A stretch of DNA of 38,292 nt from a virus. Positions 24,801 to 32,023 of the stretch are shown piece by piece. Position numbers and translations under genes: made by a program. Under the pieces are notes generated by a model, which was not told the origin of the DNA, searched no databases, and was given only the letters and a program-made list of their open reading frames with translations. Each line of letters begins with the position of its first letter. Position 1 is the first letter of the stretch. Location: positions 1 through 38,292 of the IMG/VR virus record IMGVR_UViG_3300025426_000065; one strand, 5' to 3'.

Positions 24801-25939
24801 ACATCACAATAATCATAATGATTATATCTATTGAAAACAATCGAAATGTTGAAATCAGTAGTTAAACCTGAAGAACAAATTGTTGGTGTTTCATCTGTAT
24901 CCACATAATAATCATAAGAATAACCATTTGTTGTATCACAATCACCAGAATATCTTACTGATACCCATCTTATTTTTCCTTCGGGTGTAAATTGAAATGA
25001 AAGATTATTGTCTGCATATTTTGATATGTCATCTTCACCTCTTACACCAAAATAATAAAATGTTCGTCCTTGAGACCAATCTAAACCCATTCTATTAAAA
25101 ACAAAATCTAATGTCCACCCACTTTGTGTTCTTCTTTCTAAAATAGGGTCACAAAAATCATCACCTGAACCTGTATTAAACTCATAAGCCCAAGGTTTAA
25201 CATTTAAAGCGTCAGGTTGAGGACAACAAGCTCCTGAATAATATGTGGTCGCTGTGAATGGTTCGATTGGGAAATCGGGAGTAGAACCTGTTAATGTCCA
25301 TCCAGATACAACAGCAAATGAACTTTCACCATAAAACCATTTAGACTGAGGATAATTAACATTACCTGTGAAATATTGTGAATCTGTCCAAGGAGTTTTA
25401 TTTGATTCTGCAAAAAATGGTGGGTTTATAAATTGACTTATCCCTAAAGGACAAGCAAATATCGAAGGAGTAAAACCTGAAATAATTTCAGATTCAGTAA
25501 AACCTGATAACAATGGATCAATAAAAAGGGAATCATTGTAATTTGAAATAATAAAATAATGAACTTCTCCTGTTATACCTATAAAAGTAAAAGTATCATT
25601 ATTTAAAATAGTGTTTTCATATGATAAACCCCCAAAAGTATCGAAATAATTAATCCAATTAGCATAGTCAATTGTAAAAGATAAACCCGAATAGATATAA
25701 CTTGAATCGTACGTGCGGTAATCAAATTCATTTATTGAAATAGTATTTATATTACAACTATATCCTAACATACTTTCATTAATTTTTAATGATGAATATG
25801 TAATAGGAGTATTAAAATTGATAACCTCAGTATCATAATCACCTTGAACTGGTGATAATTGATAATCGAATAATTCTGAATAATCTACCCTAATATCTAG
25901 TTTAGACCCATAATAATTTAAAATATTTTGACTCGCCAT
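21809..25939 (-). CDS. Giant lectin-like tail fibre with three Thr/Pro-rich linkers
   Basis: 1376 residues. Residues 1-530 contain an aromatic/Cys-rich beta domain with a concanavalin/LamG-like feel (LSFQFTPEGKIRWVSVRYSG, then NLDLKWWNGLQDRMGELKIY and LNGNPIYKKQNW). Three Thr/Pro/Ser-rich linkers follow at about 532-597, 727-837 and 1147-1260, made of TPTPT, TPTVT and GLTPTAT units; they separate globular domains at about 598-726, 838-1146 and 1261-1376. The DNA under the linkers is a degenerate hexamer repeat, minus-strand side, at 24151-24347, 23430-23762 and 22160-22503. Such proteins act as modular adhesins; the linkers may be flexible or glycosylated. TATTTATA lies 5 nt upstream. The fibre role is fairly sure; receptor unknown. 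Confidence 0.7.
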   Translation of the reverse strand: MASQNILNYYGSKLDIRVDYSELFDYQLSPVQGDYDTEVINFNTPITYSSLKINESMLGYSCNINTISINEFDYRTYDSSYIYSGLSFTIDYANWINYFDTFGGLSYENTILNNDTFTFIGITGEVHYFIISNYNDSLFIDPLLSGFTESEIISGFTPSIFACPLGISQFINPPFFAESNKTPWTDSQYFTGNVNYPQSKWFYGESSFAVVSGWTLTGSTPDFPIEPFTATTYYSGACCPQPDALNVKPWAYEFNTGSGDDFCDPILERRTQSGWTLDFVFNRMGLDWSQGRTFYYFGVRGEDDISKYADNNLSFQFTPEGKIRWVSVRYSGDCDTTNGYSYDYYVDTDETPTICSSGLTTDFNISIVFNRYNHYDYCDVNNRGGWNDMISGKTLINDPNAIISGQTEKYELIENLDLKWWNGLQDRMGELKIYLNGNPIYKKQNWIEIVPSTRGYQPFVQSWGGGPSLMGGVHEGTCCFNIKQIQYYEQPLDYVHIYHKYITEIMPNFNIYGCGGPCVEDFNLLRSIDISATPTNTPTPTVTPTVTVTPGLTPTATSTLTPTPTPTVTITPSITPTHTVTPGLTPTATPTPTTTNVVGSCTGIRYNLLSTPITQPSDTNNSIVFLDISGDVTYDPNSFDTCLFGMIDAYGTNQETYFNNLENTIYFVTFCQDSISVTYSGDPSGVDIVSESGVTYVTFYAPDLNLTSGSVSNFRTGLPVFVSFTYTPLPTETPTATPTSTPTNTPTSTITPTPSVTQGLTPTATPTNTITPTVSVSSTVTPTPTITVTSTHTNTPTPTISHTPTPTSTLGVSATPTPTATLGMTPTPTTTPTPTGFGSIPSSGFTFDFDYMVVEYFFTDGLDTDTITYISNPSIMLSNSGDSNAVQVTGGNYYDYVGTCAGPSMDTYPYTGTPYLIYGGDNHGTGAEAVLFDLNQFKIQNPSSHNIEITFTSTFYSQVGVNPVFLKATLWKGGTPEADGYTFINTSATDTFFVESTGTTMNLFTQNCVPFQEMGKFEFNTLTYNGYFVYPPNPTILIHNDTNASGIVVTGLTISGATQVLDFNAFPLNANNYGGLYSHPSVTGTGSDVINILFDNSSGNLFDVIVTKNNIVTISEISLNQDTLSLTGLSLNANDVIVISVYDKGGEPTPTPTTIAVTSTPTPTISITPTHSFTPTVSVTSTPTPSSSAVVITPTTTPTVTVTPTHTNTPTPSITLSNTPTHTPSSTMTATPTVSVTNTPTHSVTPTPTQTMPTPTPTPTFVCYTINFDIINNTSQVIQGMSYLGQNITTHVSGNTYSGIVNGGSGRYSYYFSNNSTEPFYIYFTYPFNTGVYVHVTDSLGNTYCTTGGGGSQTSRIDIYGTCSGPITITINNTPC
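22160..24347. repeat. Degenerate hexamer repeats encoding Thr/Pro linkers
   Basis: Three blocks (22160-22503, 23430-23762, 24151-24347) of GGTGTN/GTTGGN-type hexamers on the plus strand. They code for Thr-Pro dipeptides on the minus strand and vary in third positions, so they are protein-selected repeats, not simple satellites. Confidence 0.7.
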
Positions 25940-25944
25940 GTTAT

Positions 25945-25952
25945 TATAAATA
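25945..25952 (-). promoter_or_regulatory. Candidate late promoter element TATTTATA
   Basis: Reads AAAGATATTTATAATAACATGG, 5 nt before ATG 25939 of the giant fibre gene. Confidence 0.5.
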
Positions 25953-25969
25953 TCTTTAGTATTTTTTGA

Positions 25970-25977
25970 TATTTATA
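25970..25977 (+). promoter_or_regulatory. Candidate late promoter element TATTTATA
   Basis: Reads TTTGATATTTATAAAAAAGC, 15 nt before ATG 25993. Together with 25945-25952 it forms a divergent promoter pair in a 53-bp gap, switching from the minus-strand fibre cluster to the plus-strand right arm. Confidence 0.5.
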
Positions 25978-25992
25978 AAAAAGCATATTTAG

Positions 25993-26766
25993 ATGAATAA
26001 TTTTATAAAACAGGTAATCGAAGAGAAATTTGCTTCAAAAGCACAACAAAGATATTTCTACGCACAAGCAGGAAAAGGTGGTAAAAAGGGGAAAAAATGG
26101 TCTAAGTGGGCGAAAGAATTCTCAGATAAAACAGACTATGAAAAAATTCCTGAAAAAGTTGAAAACGAGGAAGAAGAAGTTGATGAAATTGTGGATAGCA
26201 AGGGTAATATAGCAAGAAGTAAAAAACCAACTGATTTAGCAACAAAAGGTATTTCAGATACAAAAACAAGTGATGAAGTTGCTCAAACAGCATATGGTCA
26301 AATGGGTATTCACGGTATTGGTGGTACACACACATCATTGAGATATTGGGCGGAAGGTAAACAACCTAAAGGAGATATGGTCGAAGTTGAGTTAGATAAT
26401 AATTTGGGAGCTGAAGAGACTATTTTGAAAAACAAGACATATGAGGAAGCTAAAAGATATTTTATAAAAGAATTAGGTTTGGATGAAATAGAGACTGAAA
26501 AAAGATTAAAAGAAATGGGTTATGATCCTAAATTACCTGATGATATGGTTAATTTAGTTGAAAATCCAATGAAATTTATGGAAGAATATATTGAGAACAA
26601 ACTTAAGAAAAAACAAGAAGATGAAAATGATGTTCTTTCCAAACAAAAAGGTAAAGAATTAGACAAAATAATAGTTAGACAAATTGAAGCTTTAAAACAT
26701 AGTATGGATAGTCATAATATTTCTATAAATGATTTATTAGATTATCTAAAAAAAGAAGATGAATAA
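25993..26766 (+). CDS. Conserved phage protein with SKAQQR N-terminal motif
   Basis: 257 residues. It begins with an amphipathic helix MNNFIKQVIEEKFASKAQQR; the SKAQQRYFYA...EF...KIPEKV pattern is that of the DUF3008-type small phage proteins of unknown function. The basic stretch KGGKKGKKWSKWAKEF follows. The rest is very acidic and lysine-rich (about 50-100) and the last 60 residues look helical, possibly coiled coil. The following gene overlaps by 8 nt. The N-terminal helix ends in IEE, similar to tags in two other right-arm proteins. Role unknown; possibly a capsid-internal or scaffold-related protein. Confidence 0.5.
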   Translation: MNNFIKQVIEEKFASKAQQRYFYAQAGKGGKKGKKWSKWAKEFSDKTDYEKIPEKVENEEEEVDEIVDSKGNIARSKKPTDLATKGISDTKTSDEVAQTAYGQMGIHGIGGTHTSLRYWAEGKQPKGDMVEVELDNNLGAEETILKNKTYEEAKRYFIKELGLDEIETEKRLKEMGYDPKLPDDMVNLVENPMKFMEEYIENKLKKKQEDENDVLSKQKGKELDKIIVRQIEALKHSMDSHNISINDLLDYLKKEDE

Positions 26767-27256
26767 AGATTTAAAAGATAGGATATTTGAAATTCCGCAC
26801 GATATTTTAAGTAAAATCAACCATACTATACTTGGATTGAATGGTGAAACTGTTCACGGTATAGAAAGAGCTAAAAAGTTATTAGTTGATAAGAAAGTGA
26901 AATATGGCCAATTGAAAAGAATTATTCACGATCTACAAAACATAGACAAAGTAAAGGAAAGAAATAAGTATGATTTGATGGGTGGTGAACTTATGGATAA
27001 TTGGGCAAAACAATTTTTAGATGGACAAAGAGATTTTGTTAAAGATAAAAAAGAAGGTAGAAAAAATGCTGATGAAAGGGGTGCGATGACAGGAGAAAGA
27101 AAAAATTCATTTTTAAAAAAACATACCAAAAAACCTGATTTTTTACCTCCATTGAATTTGATAAAAAGTAATTCACACAAAACATCTGTTTCGTCTTTAA
27201 AAATGGGTAAACTATTTGAAGAAATAAATAAAATAAAAAAATTAATAACATATTAA
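26759..27256 (+). CDS. Conserved hypothetical protein with C-terminal helical motif
   Basis: 165 residues, basic. The segment IPHDILSKINHTILGLNGET, then GIERAKKLLVDKKVKYGQLK and RIIHDLQNIDK, is a helical domain. The last 14 residues, LFEEINKIKKLITY, resemble the C-terminal tail of the protein encoded at 27752-28603 (LKENIMRIKRLMLL) and the N-terminal helix of the ParB-like protein (LQENISRIKKVMGL). Translationally coupled to its neighbours (8-nt overlap upstream, 1-nt gap downstream). I do not recognise a family with a known function. Confidence 0.5.
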   Translation: MNKDLKDRIFEIPHDILSKINHTILGLNGETVHGIERAKKLLVDKKVKYGQLKRIIHDLQNIDKVKERNKYDLMGGELMDNWAKQFLDGQRDFVKDKKEGRKNADERGAMTGERKNSFLKKHTKKPDFLPPLNLIKSNSHKTSVSSLKMGKLFEEINKIKKLITY

Positions 27257-27257
27257 T

Positions 27258-27755
27258 ATGCCAAATACTGAATCAAATCCAAGTTATGATTACGGTAAAA
27301 CCAACATTTCACCGTTAGAAGAATTAGCTAATCAATATAGAAAACAAGAAGTCGCTATAAACGATTTCACACCAGATAAACCATACGCAGGTGCTAATAA
27401 ATCATATGAGTCAGAAGCAAAAGCAGCAGTTACACCTGTTGATATTAATGTAAGAAATTCTGAAATAGCAAGTAATCAATTTAGTGCGACCAAACCCTAT
27501 GGTGTTGGAAACAGTACATTGTCTACATCAGATGCAGAAACTGCTGTGACCCCAATAGATATATCGATAAGAAATTCTGAAATAGCAAGTAACAAATTCA
27601 GTTCCACAAAACCATACGGTGTTGGGAATAATAGTTTATTTGTACCTGACGCTTCTACAGCGGTAACACCTATCGATATTCAGACAAGAAATGCTGAGTT
27701 GGCTTCTAATTCATACAATCCTAAAAAAACATACCCAGATTTCGCAACATCATGA
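27258..27755 (+). CDS. Tandem-repeat protein, period 39 residues
   Basis: 165 residues. Three clear repeats begin with AVTP at residues 57, 96 and 135 (for example AVTPIDISIRNSEIASNKFS followed by STKPYGVGN), spaced exactly 39 residues (117 nt) apart. A degenerate fourth unit covers residues 18-56 (ending TPDKPYAG). The C-terminus stops within the last repeat at FATS. No membrane segment or enzyme motif. Regular repeats in a phage structural region suggest an elongated virion or internal protein, but function is unknown. It ends with a 4-nt ATGA overlap with the next gene. Confidence 0.6.
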   Translation: MPNTESNPSYDYGKTNISPLEELANQYRKQEVAINDFTPDKPYAGANKSYESEAKAAVTPVDINVRNSEIASNQFSATKPYGVGNSTLSTSDAETAVTPIDISIRNSEIASNKFSSTKPYGVGNNSLFVPDASTAVTPIDIQTRNAELASNSYNPKKTYPDFATS

Positions 27756-28603
27756 TATTAAAAAAACTTTTTTTAGAACTTATTAATGAAGCACCTAAAG
27801 ATAAAAAAACTTTAGATGTTTCAAAACAAAAAAAATTGGAATATGCTGTAATAAACAGACATCCTATTACATTTGACTATAATGGACCTAGAAAAGGTAA
27901 AGATAGAGTTAAAGCGGGAGGTAGATTCGATGCAGAAGGTGTTACTTTAGGATATAATAAAAAAGGTAATTTAGTTTTACGTGCATATATTGATACGCCG
28001 TCTCGTTCCAAAAGAGGCACACCTAGTGATGTTGGTAATGAAAAAGCCAATTATGGATGGAGAACTTTTTTGGTTTCAAGAATGGGTAGTATTGTGGTTT
28101 TAGATATGAAAACATTCGATGTCAAAAGACCAAAATATAAAGGTGCAAGTGACAAATCTATGTCAAGTATTATTGCAACAGCTTTGTGGACTAAAAAACC
28201 TGAAACAAAAAAGGTTGTAAAACCAACAAAAGCAAAAACGGAAAAACCTGCTCCTCCAATAGAAAAACCTACACAACCTGAAAAACCCACACCGCCAGTA
28301 GAAAAACCAATACAACCAGAAAAACCAACAGCAGAGCCATTACCGGAACCAAGTCAAATAGAGAAACCAACAGAAAAACCTGAAGTTCCTCAACAAAAGG
28401 AACCAGTTGAACCTGCGCCTCAAGTGAAACAACCTTCAGTTGAAAAACCTGAACCTATAGTTTCCAAAACAAAAAAACCGTTACCACAACCTAAACCAAT
28501 AGAGAAACCTTCCAAACCAGAAGAAGAACCTAATGCAGGTGAAGAAGAAGATAACACATTGAAAGAGAACATAATGAGAATTAAACGTTTAATGTTATTA
28601 TAA
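27752..28603 (+). CDS. WYL-like domain protein with Pro/Glu/Lys-rich tail
   Basis: 283 residues. The N-terminal helix is MILKKLFLELINEAPKD. Residues about 33-125 (PITFDYNGPRKGKDR, then GVTLGYNKKGNLVLRAYID and WRTFLVSRMGSIVVLDMKTF) have the strand order of a WYL/SH3-like domain, which usually binds nucleic acid or nucleotide ligands. Residues about 150-265 are a long linker of EKPxxPEKP repeats. The end LKENIMRIKRLMLL is an amphipathic helix shared with other right-arm proteins. Coupled to the repeat protein by an ATGA overlap. The domain call is by eye. Confidence 0.5.
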   Translation: MILKKLFLELINEAPKDKKTLDVSKQKKLEYAVINRHPITFDYNGPRKGKDRVKAGGRFDAEGVTLGYNKKGNLVLRAYIDTPSRSKRGTPSDVGNEKANYGWRTFLVSRMGSIVVLDMKTFDVKRPKYKGASDKSMSSIIATALWTKKPETKKVVKPTKAKTEKPAPPIEKPTQPEKPTPPVEKPIQPEKPTAEPLPEPSQIEKPTEKPEVPQQKEPVEPAPQVKQPSVEKPEPIVSKTKKPLPQPKPIEKPSKPEEEPNAGEEEDNTLKENIMRIKRLMLL

Positions 28604-28628
28604 TTTTCGTTATTATTATAAAATAAAA

Positions 28629-28636
28629 TATTTATT
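28629..28636 (+). promoter_or_regulatory. Candidate late promoter element TATTTATT
   Basis: Reads AAAATATTTATTAATATGC, 3 nt before ATG 28640. Confidence 0.5.
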
Positions 28637-28639
28637 AAT

Positions 28640-29242
28640 ATGCAAGAAGGAACAGGAACAATATCCGCGAATGACTTAATGTCAAAATTAGTTAAAGCCA
28701 AAAAAGTTATGAATATGGTCGATGGCGGAAGTTACCAAAAAGGAAATGTAGACGAAAGTATTTTAAGATCAGCACCAGAAGAATTAGCGGGTAGATTACA
28801 AGAATCTTCAGTGCCTCAACAAAGAAATTTAAATAGACCTGTAAGTGGTCCATTAAATATGGATAAAATCCAAGGTTCAAAATTACCAGATGCAATTAAG
28901 CAAGCAATGATTGACCATCCTATTCAACCAATTCCACAAATTTCATTAAATGAAACATTGGATATGGATTTTATAAAGGGAGCAAAAAGACTAATGGAAC
29001 AAGAAGGTCTACCAACAAAGAATTCACAATCTCAAAGAAATAGTAATACACAGGTATCTTCAAATGTTGATATGAAAGCAATCGAAGTTTTGATTGAAAA
29101 CACAATTCGTAAAGTATTGGATGAAAAATTAAATCAACTTTTAACAGCTCAACAAACATCATCAATCAATGAAAATCTTGTATTGAAAGTTGGTGATTCT
29201 ATATTCAAAGGAAAAATTACTGGTGTAAATAAAGCTAAGTAA
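28640..29242 (+). CDS. Hypothetical phage protein
   Basis: 200 residues, Gln- and Asn-rich in the middle (about 60-150), with helical ends: NDLMSKLVKAKKVMNMVDGG near the start and DMKAIEVLIENTIRKVLDEK near 145-165. It closes with NLVLKVGDSIFKGKITGVNK, which looks like a small beta element. Its own promoter-like element lies 3 nt upstream. No family recognised with a function; organisation suggests a virion-associated or chaperone-like protein. Confidence 0.5.
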   Translation: MQEGTGTISANDLMSKLVKAKKVMNMVDGGSYQKGNVDESILRSAPEELAGRLQESSVPQQRNLNRPVSGPLNMDKIQGSKLPDAIKQAMIDHPIQPIPQISLNETLDMDFIKGAKRLMEQEGLPTKNSQSQRNSNTQVSSNVDMKAIEVLIENTIRKVLDEKLNQLLTAQQTSSINENLVLKVGDSIFKGKITGVNKAK

Positions 29243-29292
29243 TTTGTTTTTTAATTTTTTTTATGTATATTATTGACATATAATATTACTTA

Positions 29293-30516
29293 ATGTCAAA
29301 AATCAAAATCTTAGCAATACCTTCTGATAAATTCGGTGTGGGTAAATTCAGAATGTTAGATCCATTTAAATTTATTGGTGATAACTTTTCAAATGATATA
29401 CACGTAGATATATCATTCAACGCTCCTTTAGAGGATAATTTTTTCAAAGACTACCAAATTGTAGTTTTTCATAGCTTCATACATCAAACAAATCACGAAG
29501 ATAACTTAGCGAGAATCAAATCATTGAAAGAAAAGGGCATTATAACCATTATGGATATAGATGACCTTTGGTTTGTTGATCAAAGACATCCAATGTATCA
29601 AGCTATAAAACAAAATAAAATAGGTGAGAAGAAAATTGAAATGATGAAATTAGTTGATTATGTTACAACAACAACTGAAGTATTCAAAAAAACAATTAGA
29701 GAAAAATTAGGATTAAAAAATGTAGAAGTTTTTCCTAATGCTGTTGATGAAACGGAACCACAATTTCAACCAAATAACATTCCTTCAAATAAAATAAGAT
29801 TTGGATGGTTAGGGGGCTCATCACATTTAAGTGATATAGAATTACTTGCAAACGGTATCTCAACTACTCACAATACATTCAAAGACAAGGTACAATTTGT
29901 ATTGTGTGGATTCGATATTAGAGGTTCTGTAACTGAAATTAATCCACAAACAGGAGAACAAAGAAAAAGACCAATCCAACCTATGGAAACTGTTTGGTAT
30001 AAATATGAACAATATTTTACCGATAATTATAGTGTTTTAGATTTGGATTATAAGAATTATTTAATGAACTTTGCTGAAACTCCATACGAGGATAGTGATA
30101 AACCATATAGAAGAAGATGGACGAAAGAAGTTAGTATTTATGCAACCAATTATAATTTTTTTGATGTATCTTTGGCACCACTTGTGAATAGTGTATTCAA
30201 TAATAATAAATCTCAATTGAAAGTTATTGAAGCAGGATTCCATAAGAAAGCATTGATTGCCAGTCAAGTTGAACCCTATACTATCGATTTAATTTCGGCG
30301 ATGGATAATGGACAATTTAACGATAAAGGGAATGCTTTATTAGTGCCTGAAAATAGAAACCATAAAGATTGGGCAAAATGTATGAAAAAATTAATAGACA
30401 ATCCAAATATGATCGAAGATTTAGGTAATCGTTTATATGAAACTGTTAAACACAAATATTCATTAAGTGTAGTGTCAAAAAATAGAGTAGAGTTTTTTAA
30501 ATCAATCATAAAATAG
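29293..30516 (+). CDS. Glycosyltransferase, GT-B fold (GT4-like)
   Basis: 407 residues. It opens KIKILAIPSDKFGVGKFRML, a Rossmann-like GxG start. The second half has IRFGWLGGSSHLSDIELL (about 170-188) and, near residues 303-320, SQLKVIEAGFHKKALIAS, which corresponds to the nucleotide-sugar-binding E-x7-E region of GT4 enzymes. The last 60 residues hold the usual closing helix KDWAKCMKKLIDNPNMIEDL. It likely transfers a sugar from a nucleotide sugar to DNA bases, a virion protein or a host glycan; the acceptor cannot be seen. It heads a plus-strand series that later includes two more glycosyltransferases. Confidence 0.8.
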   Translation: MSKIKILAIPSDKFGVGKFRMLDPFKFIGDNFSNDIHVDISFNAPLEDNFFKDYQIVVFHSFIHQTNHEDNLARIKSLKEKGIITIMDIDDLWFVDQRHPMYQAIKQNKIGEKKIEMMKLVDYVTTTTEVFKKTIREKLGLKNVEVFPNAVDETEPQFQPNNIPSNKIRFGWLGGSSHLSDIELLANGISTTHNTFKDKVQFVLCGFDIRGSVTEINPQTGEQRKRPIQPMETVWYKYEQYFTDNYSVLDLDYKNYLMNFAETPYEDSDKPYRRRWTKEVSIYATNYNFFDVSLAPLVNSVFNNNKSQLKVIEAGFHKKALIASQVEPYTIDLISAMDNGQFNDKGNALLVPENRNHKDWAKCMKKLIDNPNMIEDLGNRLYETVKHKYSLSVVSKNRVEFFKSIIK

Positions 30517-30523
30517 AATCAAC

Positions 30524-30754
30524 ATGTATTATCAAGTTACAATCGGTTATGAAACCGAACAAATGGACAGAGAAGGAAACCCACGTATTAAAAAAGTAAA
30601 ATACGTAATCCAAGCCGAATCAGTAGAAGAAGCAACTATTGTTGCTGCTAAATACCGTGAAGGTGACGTAAGAGGTAGCGAAAGTTTAAGTGTCGCTAAG
30701 TTTCCAATTGAGTGTGTAATTGATGCAAAAAACACACCTGAGTATTACAAATAA
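30524..30754 (+). CDS. Small conserved hypothetical protein, probably well expressed
   Basis: 76 residues, MYYQVTIGYETEQMDREGNP, then VKYVIQAESVEEATIVAAKY; an alternating strand-helix pattern. Codon choice is more GC-rich than neighbours (CGT, GGT, GAC, GCT codons), and a clean terminator follows immediately, both pointing to high expression. It lies 7 nt after the glycosyltransferase stop. The beginning resembles small Bacteroidota-associated families, but I cannot name one with confidence. Confidence 0.55.
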   Translation: MYYQVTIGYETEQMDREGNPRIKKVKYVIQAESVEEATIVAAKYREGDVRGSESLSVAKFPIECVIDAKNTPEYYK

Positions 30755-30763
30755 TAAGCATTA

Positions 30764-30795
30764 AAACACCGGTAGAAATATCGGTGTTTATTTTT
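30764..30795 (+). terminator. Rho-independent terminator with GAAA loop
   Basis: Stem AAACACCGGTA/TATCGGTGTTT (11 bp, one G-U) closed by a GAAA tetraloop, then ATTTTT. It ends the transcript of the small 76-residue gene. Confidence 0.9.
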
Positions 30796-30809
30796 AAAAA
30801 ATCATTTTA

Positions 30810-31406
30810 ATGGAAAAAGAAAATATTGAAGATTACATTAAGAAATTAACTGAATTTGAATCTCAATTAAGTGGTGATAATCCATCTAATGCAGATGAAG
30901 AATTTATTAATGAATTAAATTCATTATTGAATCAATTAGGTAACGATATGCAATCTGCTTATCAACAACAAAGTATGATAACAAAAGTTAAAATTAAAAA
31001 ATTAGACCCTAATGCGGTCATTCCCAAGTATTCAAAAGATGGGGATGCTGGTATGGATTTAACAATCACAGATATTAAAGAAAATACCAGTTTTAGTATT
31101 ACATATGGTTTTGGTATTGCAATCGAAATCCCTAAAGGTTATGTTGGATTAATTTTCCCACGTTCATCAGTTCGTAATCAAGATTTAATATTATCTAATT
31201 GTGTGGGTGTTATTGATAGTGGTTATAGAGGAGAACTTCAAGCCACATTCAAGAAGACACAAGGTTTAGATAGTTTTTCATACAATGTTGGTGATCGAGG
31301 TGCACAAATTATGATAATTCCATATCCTCAAATTGAATTTGTTGAAACTGACAATTTATCTGATACTGAAAGAGGTGCCGGCGGGTTTGGTAGTACTGGT
31401 TCTTGA
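30810..31406 (+). CDS. dut: dUTPase (trimeric type) with N-terminal helical extension
   Basis: 198 residues. All five trimeric dUTPase motifs are present: 1 DGDAGMDL (77-84), 2 PRSSV (117-121), 3 NCVGVIDSGYRGEL (130-143), 4 GDRGAQIMI (161-169), 5 RGAGGFGSTG (188-197). It hydrolyses dUTP to dUMP and pyrophosphate, keeping uracil out of phage DNA and supplying dUMP for dTMP. The core begins near residue 57 (ITKVKIKKLDPNAVIP); the first 56 residues form a charged helical extension absent from most dUTPases, possibly for oligomer or partner binding. MITKVKIKKL at residue 56 is an alternative start. Confidence 0.95.
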   Translation: MEKENIEDYIKKLTEFESQLSGDNPSNADEEFINELNSLLNQLGNDMQSAYQQQSMITKVKIKKLDPNAVIPKYSKDGDAGMDLTITDIKENTSFSITYGFGIAIEIPKGYVGLIFPRSSVRNQDLILSNCVGVIDSGYRGELQATFKKTQGLDSFSYNVGDRGAQIMIIPYPQIEFVETDNLSDTERGAGGFGSTGS

Positions 31407-31409
31407 TTT

Positions 31410-31451
31410 TTACTATTTACCGATATATTTATATTAAATGGTAAATAGTAA
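31410..31451 (+). promoter_or_regulatory. 12-bp hairpin hiding the HNH start codon, with promoter element in its loop
   Basis: Arms TTACTATTTACC (31410-31421) and GGTAAATAGTAA (31440-31451) are perfectly complementary. The 18-nt loop contains TATTTATA (31426-31433), and the last base of the 3' arm is the A of the HNH start codon. Read-through transcripts from dut would fold and block the start; a transcript starting inside the loop would lack the 5' arm and be free. Confidence 0.7.
31426..31433 (+). promoter_or_regulatory. Candidate late promoter element TATTTATA inside hairpin loop
   Basis: 17 nt before ATG 31451, centred in the loop of the hairpin at 31410-31451. Confidence 0.5.
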
Positions 31452-32011
31452 TGAAAATAAAAATAGGTTCTATTATAGGTAATTGGGAAGTAATTTCCGA
31501 AAAATATATTAAAGAAAATATACAATGGAACGATTGTGTTTGTATATGTGGTAATATAAGACCAGTTCGTAGTTGGCATTTAAATAATAATAAAACATTT
31601 AGTTGCGGTTGTACAAATATAAAAGGTCGTTTTAAGGCCGTTTGCGTTGGTGATTTATCATTATCTTATTATAATTCTTTTAAAAAGAATAGATCTAAAA
31701 ATAAAAATATATTTTTTTCTGAAGATGTTACTATGGAATATCTATGGAATCTTTTTATTAAACAAAATAAAAAATGTATATTATCTGGTATTGATATTAC
31801 GTTAAATCCAAGATGGTCACAACAAAATCATTGTAGAAAAACTGATATAAAACAAACAGCATCCATTGATAGAATTAATAATAATTTAGGTTATATTGTT
31901 GGAAATATACAATGGGTACATAAAGATATTAATAATATGAAAGGTAGTTTTAGTGAAGAATTATTACTATACTATTGTGAACAAATTATTAATGTTAAAT
32001 TAAAAAAGTAA
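31451..32011 (+). CDS. HNH homing endonuclease with N-terminal zinc finger
   Basis: 186 residues. A Cys cluster (C29, C31, C33 and C52, C54, in the pattern CxCxCG...FSCGC) is followed by the nuclease core: ILSGIDITLNP near 110-120 and ASIDRINNNLGYIVGNIQWV (137-156) with H157 and N161. This arrangement is typical of phage homing endonucleases that bind DNA through a small zinc finger and cleave with an HNH domain. It is inserted between dut and the ParB-like gene. The start ATG 31451 is at the end of a stable hairpin stem, suggesting translational silencing except from a late transcript. An ATG at 31438 is out of frame. Confidence 0.85.
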   Translation: MKIKIGSIIGNWEVISEKYIKENIQWNDCVCICGNIRPVRSWHLNNNKTFSCGCTNIKGRFKAVCVGDLSLSYYNSFKKNRSKNKNIFFSEDVTMEYLWNLFIKQNKKCILSGIDITLNPRWSQQNHCRKTDIKQTASIDRINNNLGYIVGNIQWVHKDINNMKGSFSEELLLYYCEQIINVKLKK

Positions 32012-32015
32012 GGGA

Positions 32016-32023
32016 TATTTATG
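32016..32023 (+). promoter_or_regulatory. Candidate late promoter element TATTTATG
   Basis: Reads GGGATATTTATGTAATATG, 4 nt before ATG 32028. Confidence 0.5.

Noticed and set aside
21284-25939. Diversity-generating retroelement variable region in the fibre genes
   Set aside because: No reverse transcriptase or template repeat with adenine-specific changes was seen; the only near-repeat (21729-21788) differs at silent C/T positions.
29273-29285. TTGACA-TATAAT-like sequence before the first glycosyltransferase
   Set aside because: The two boxes are adjacent or overlapping, with no 16-18 bp spacing, in a very AT-rich stretch; not a credible sigma70 promoter.
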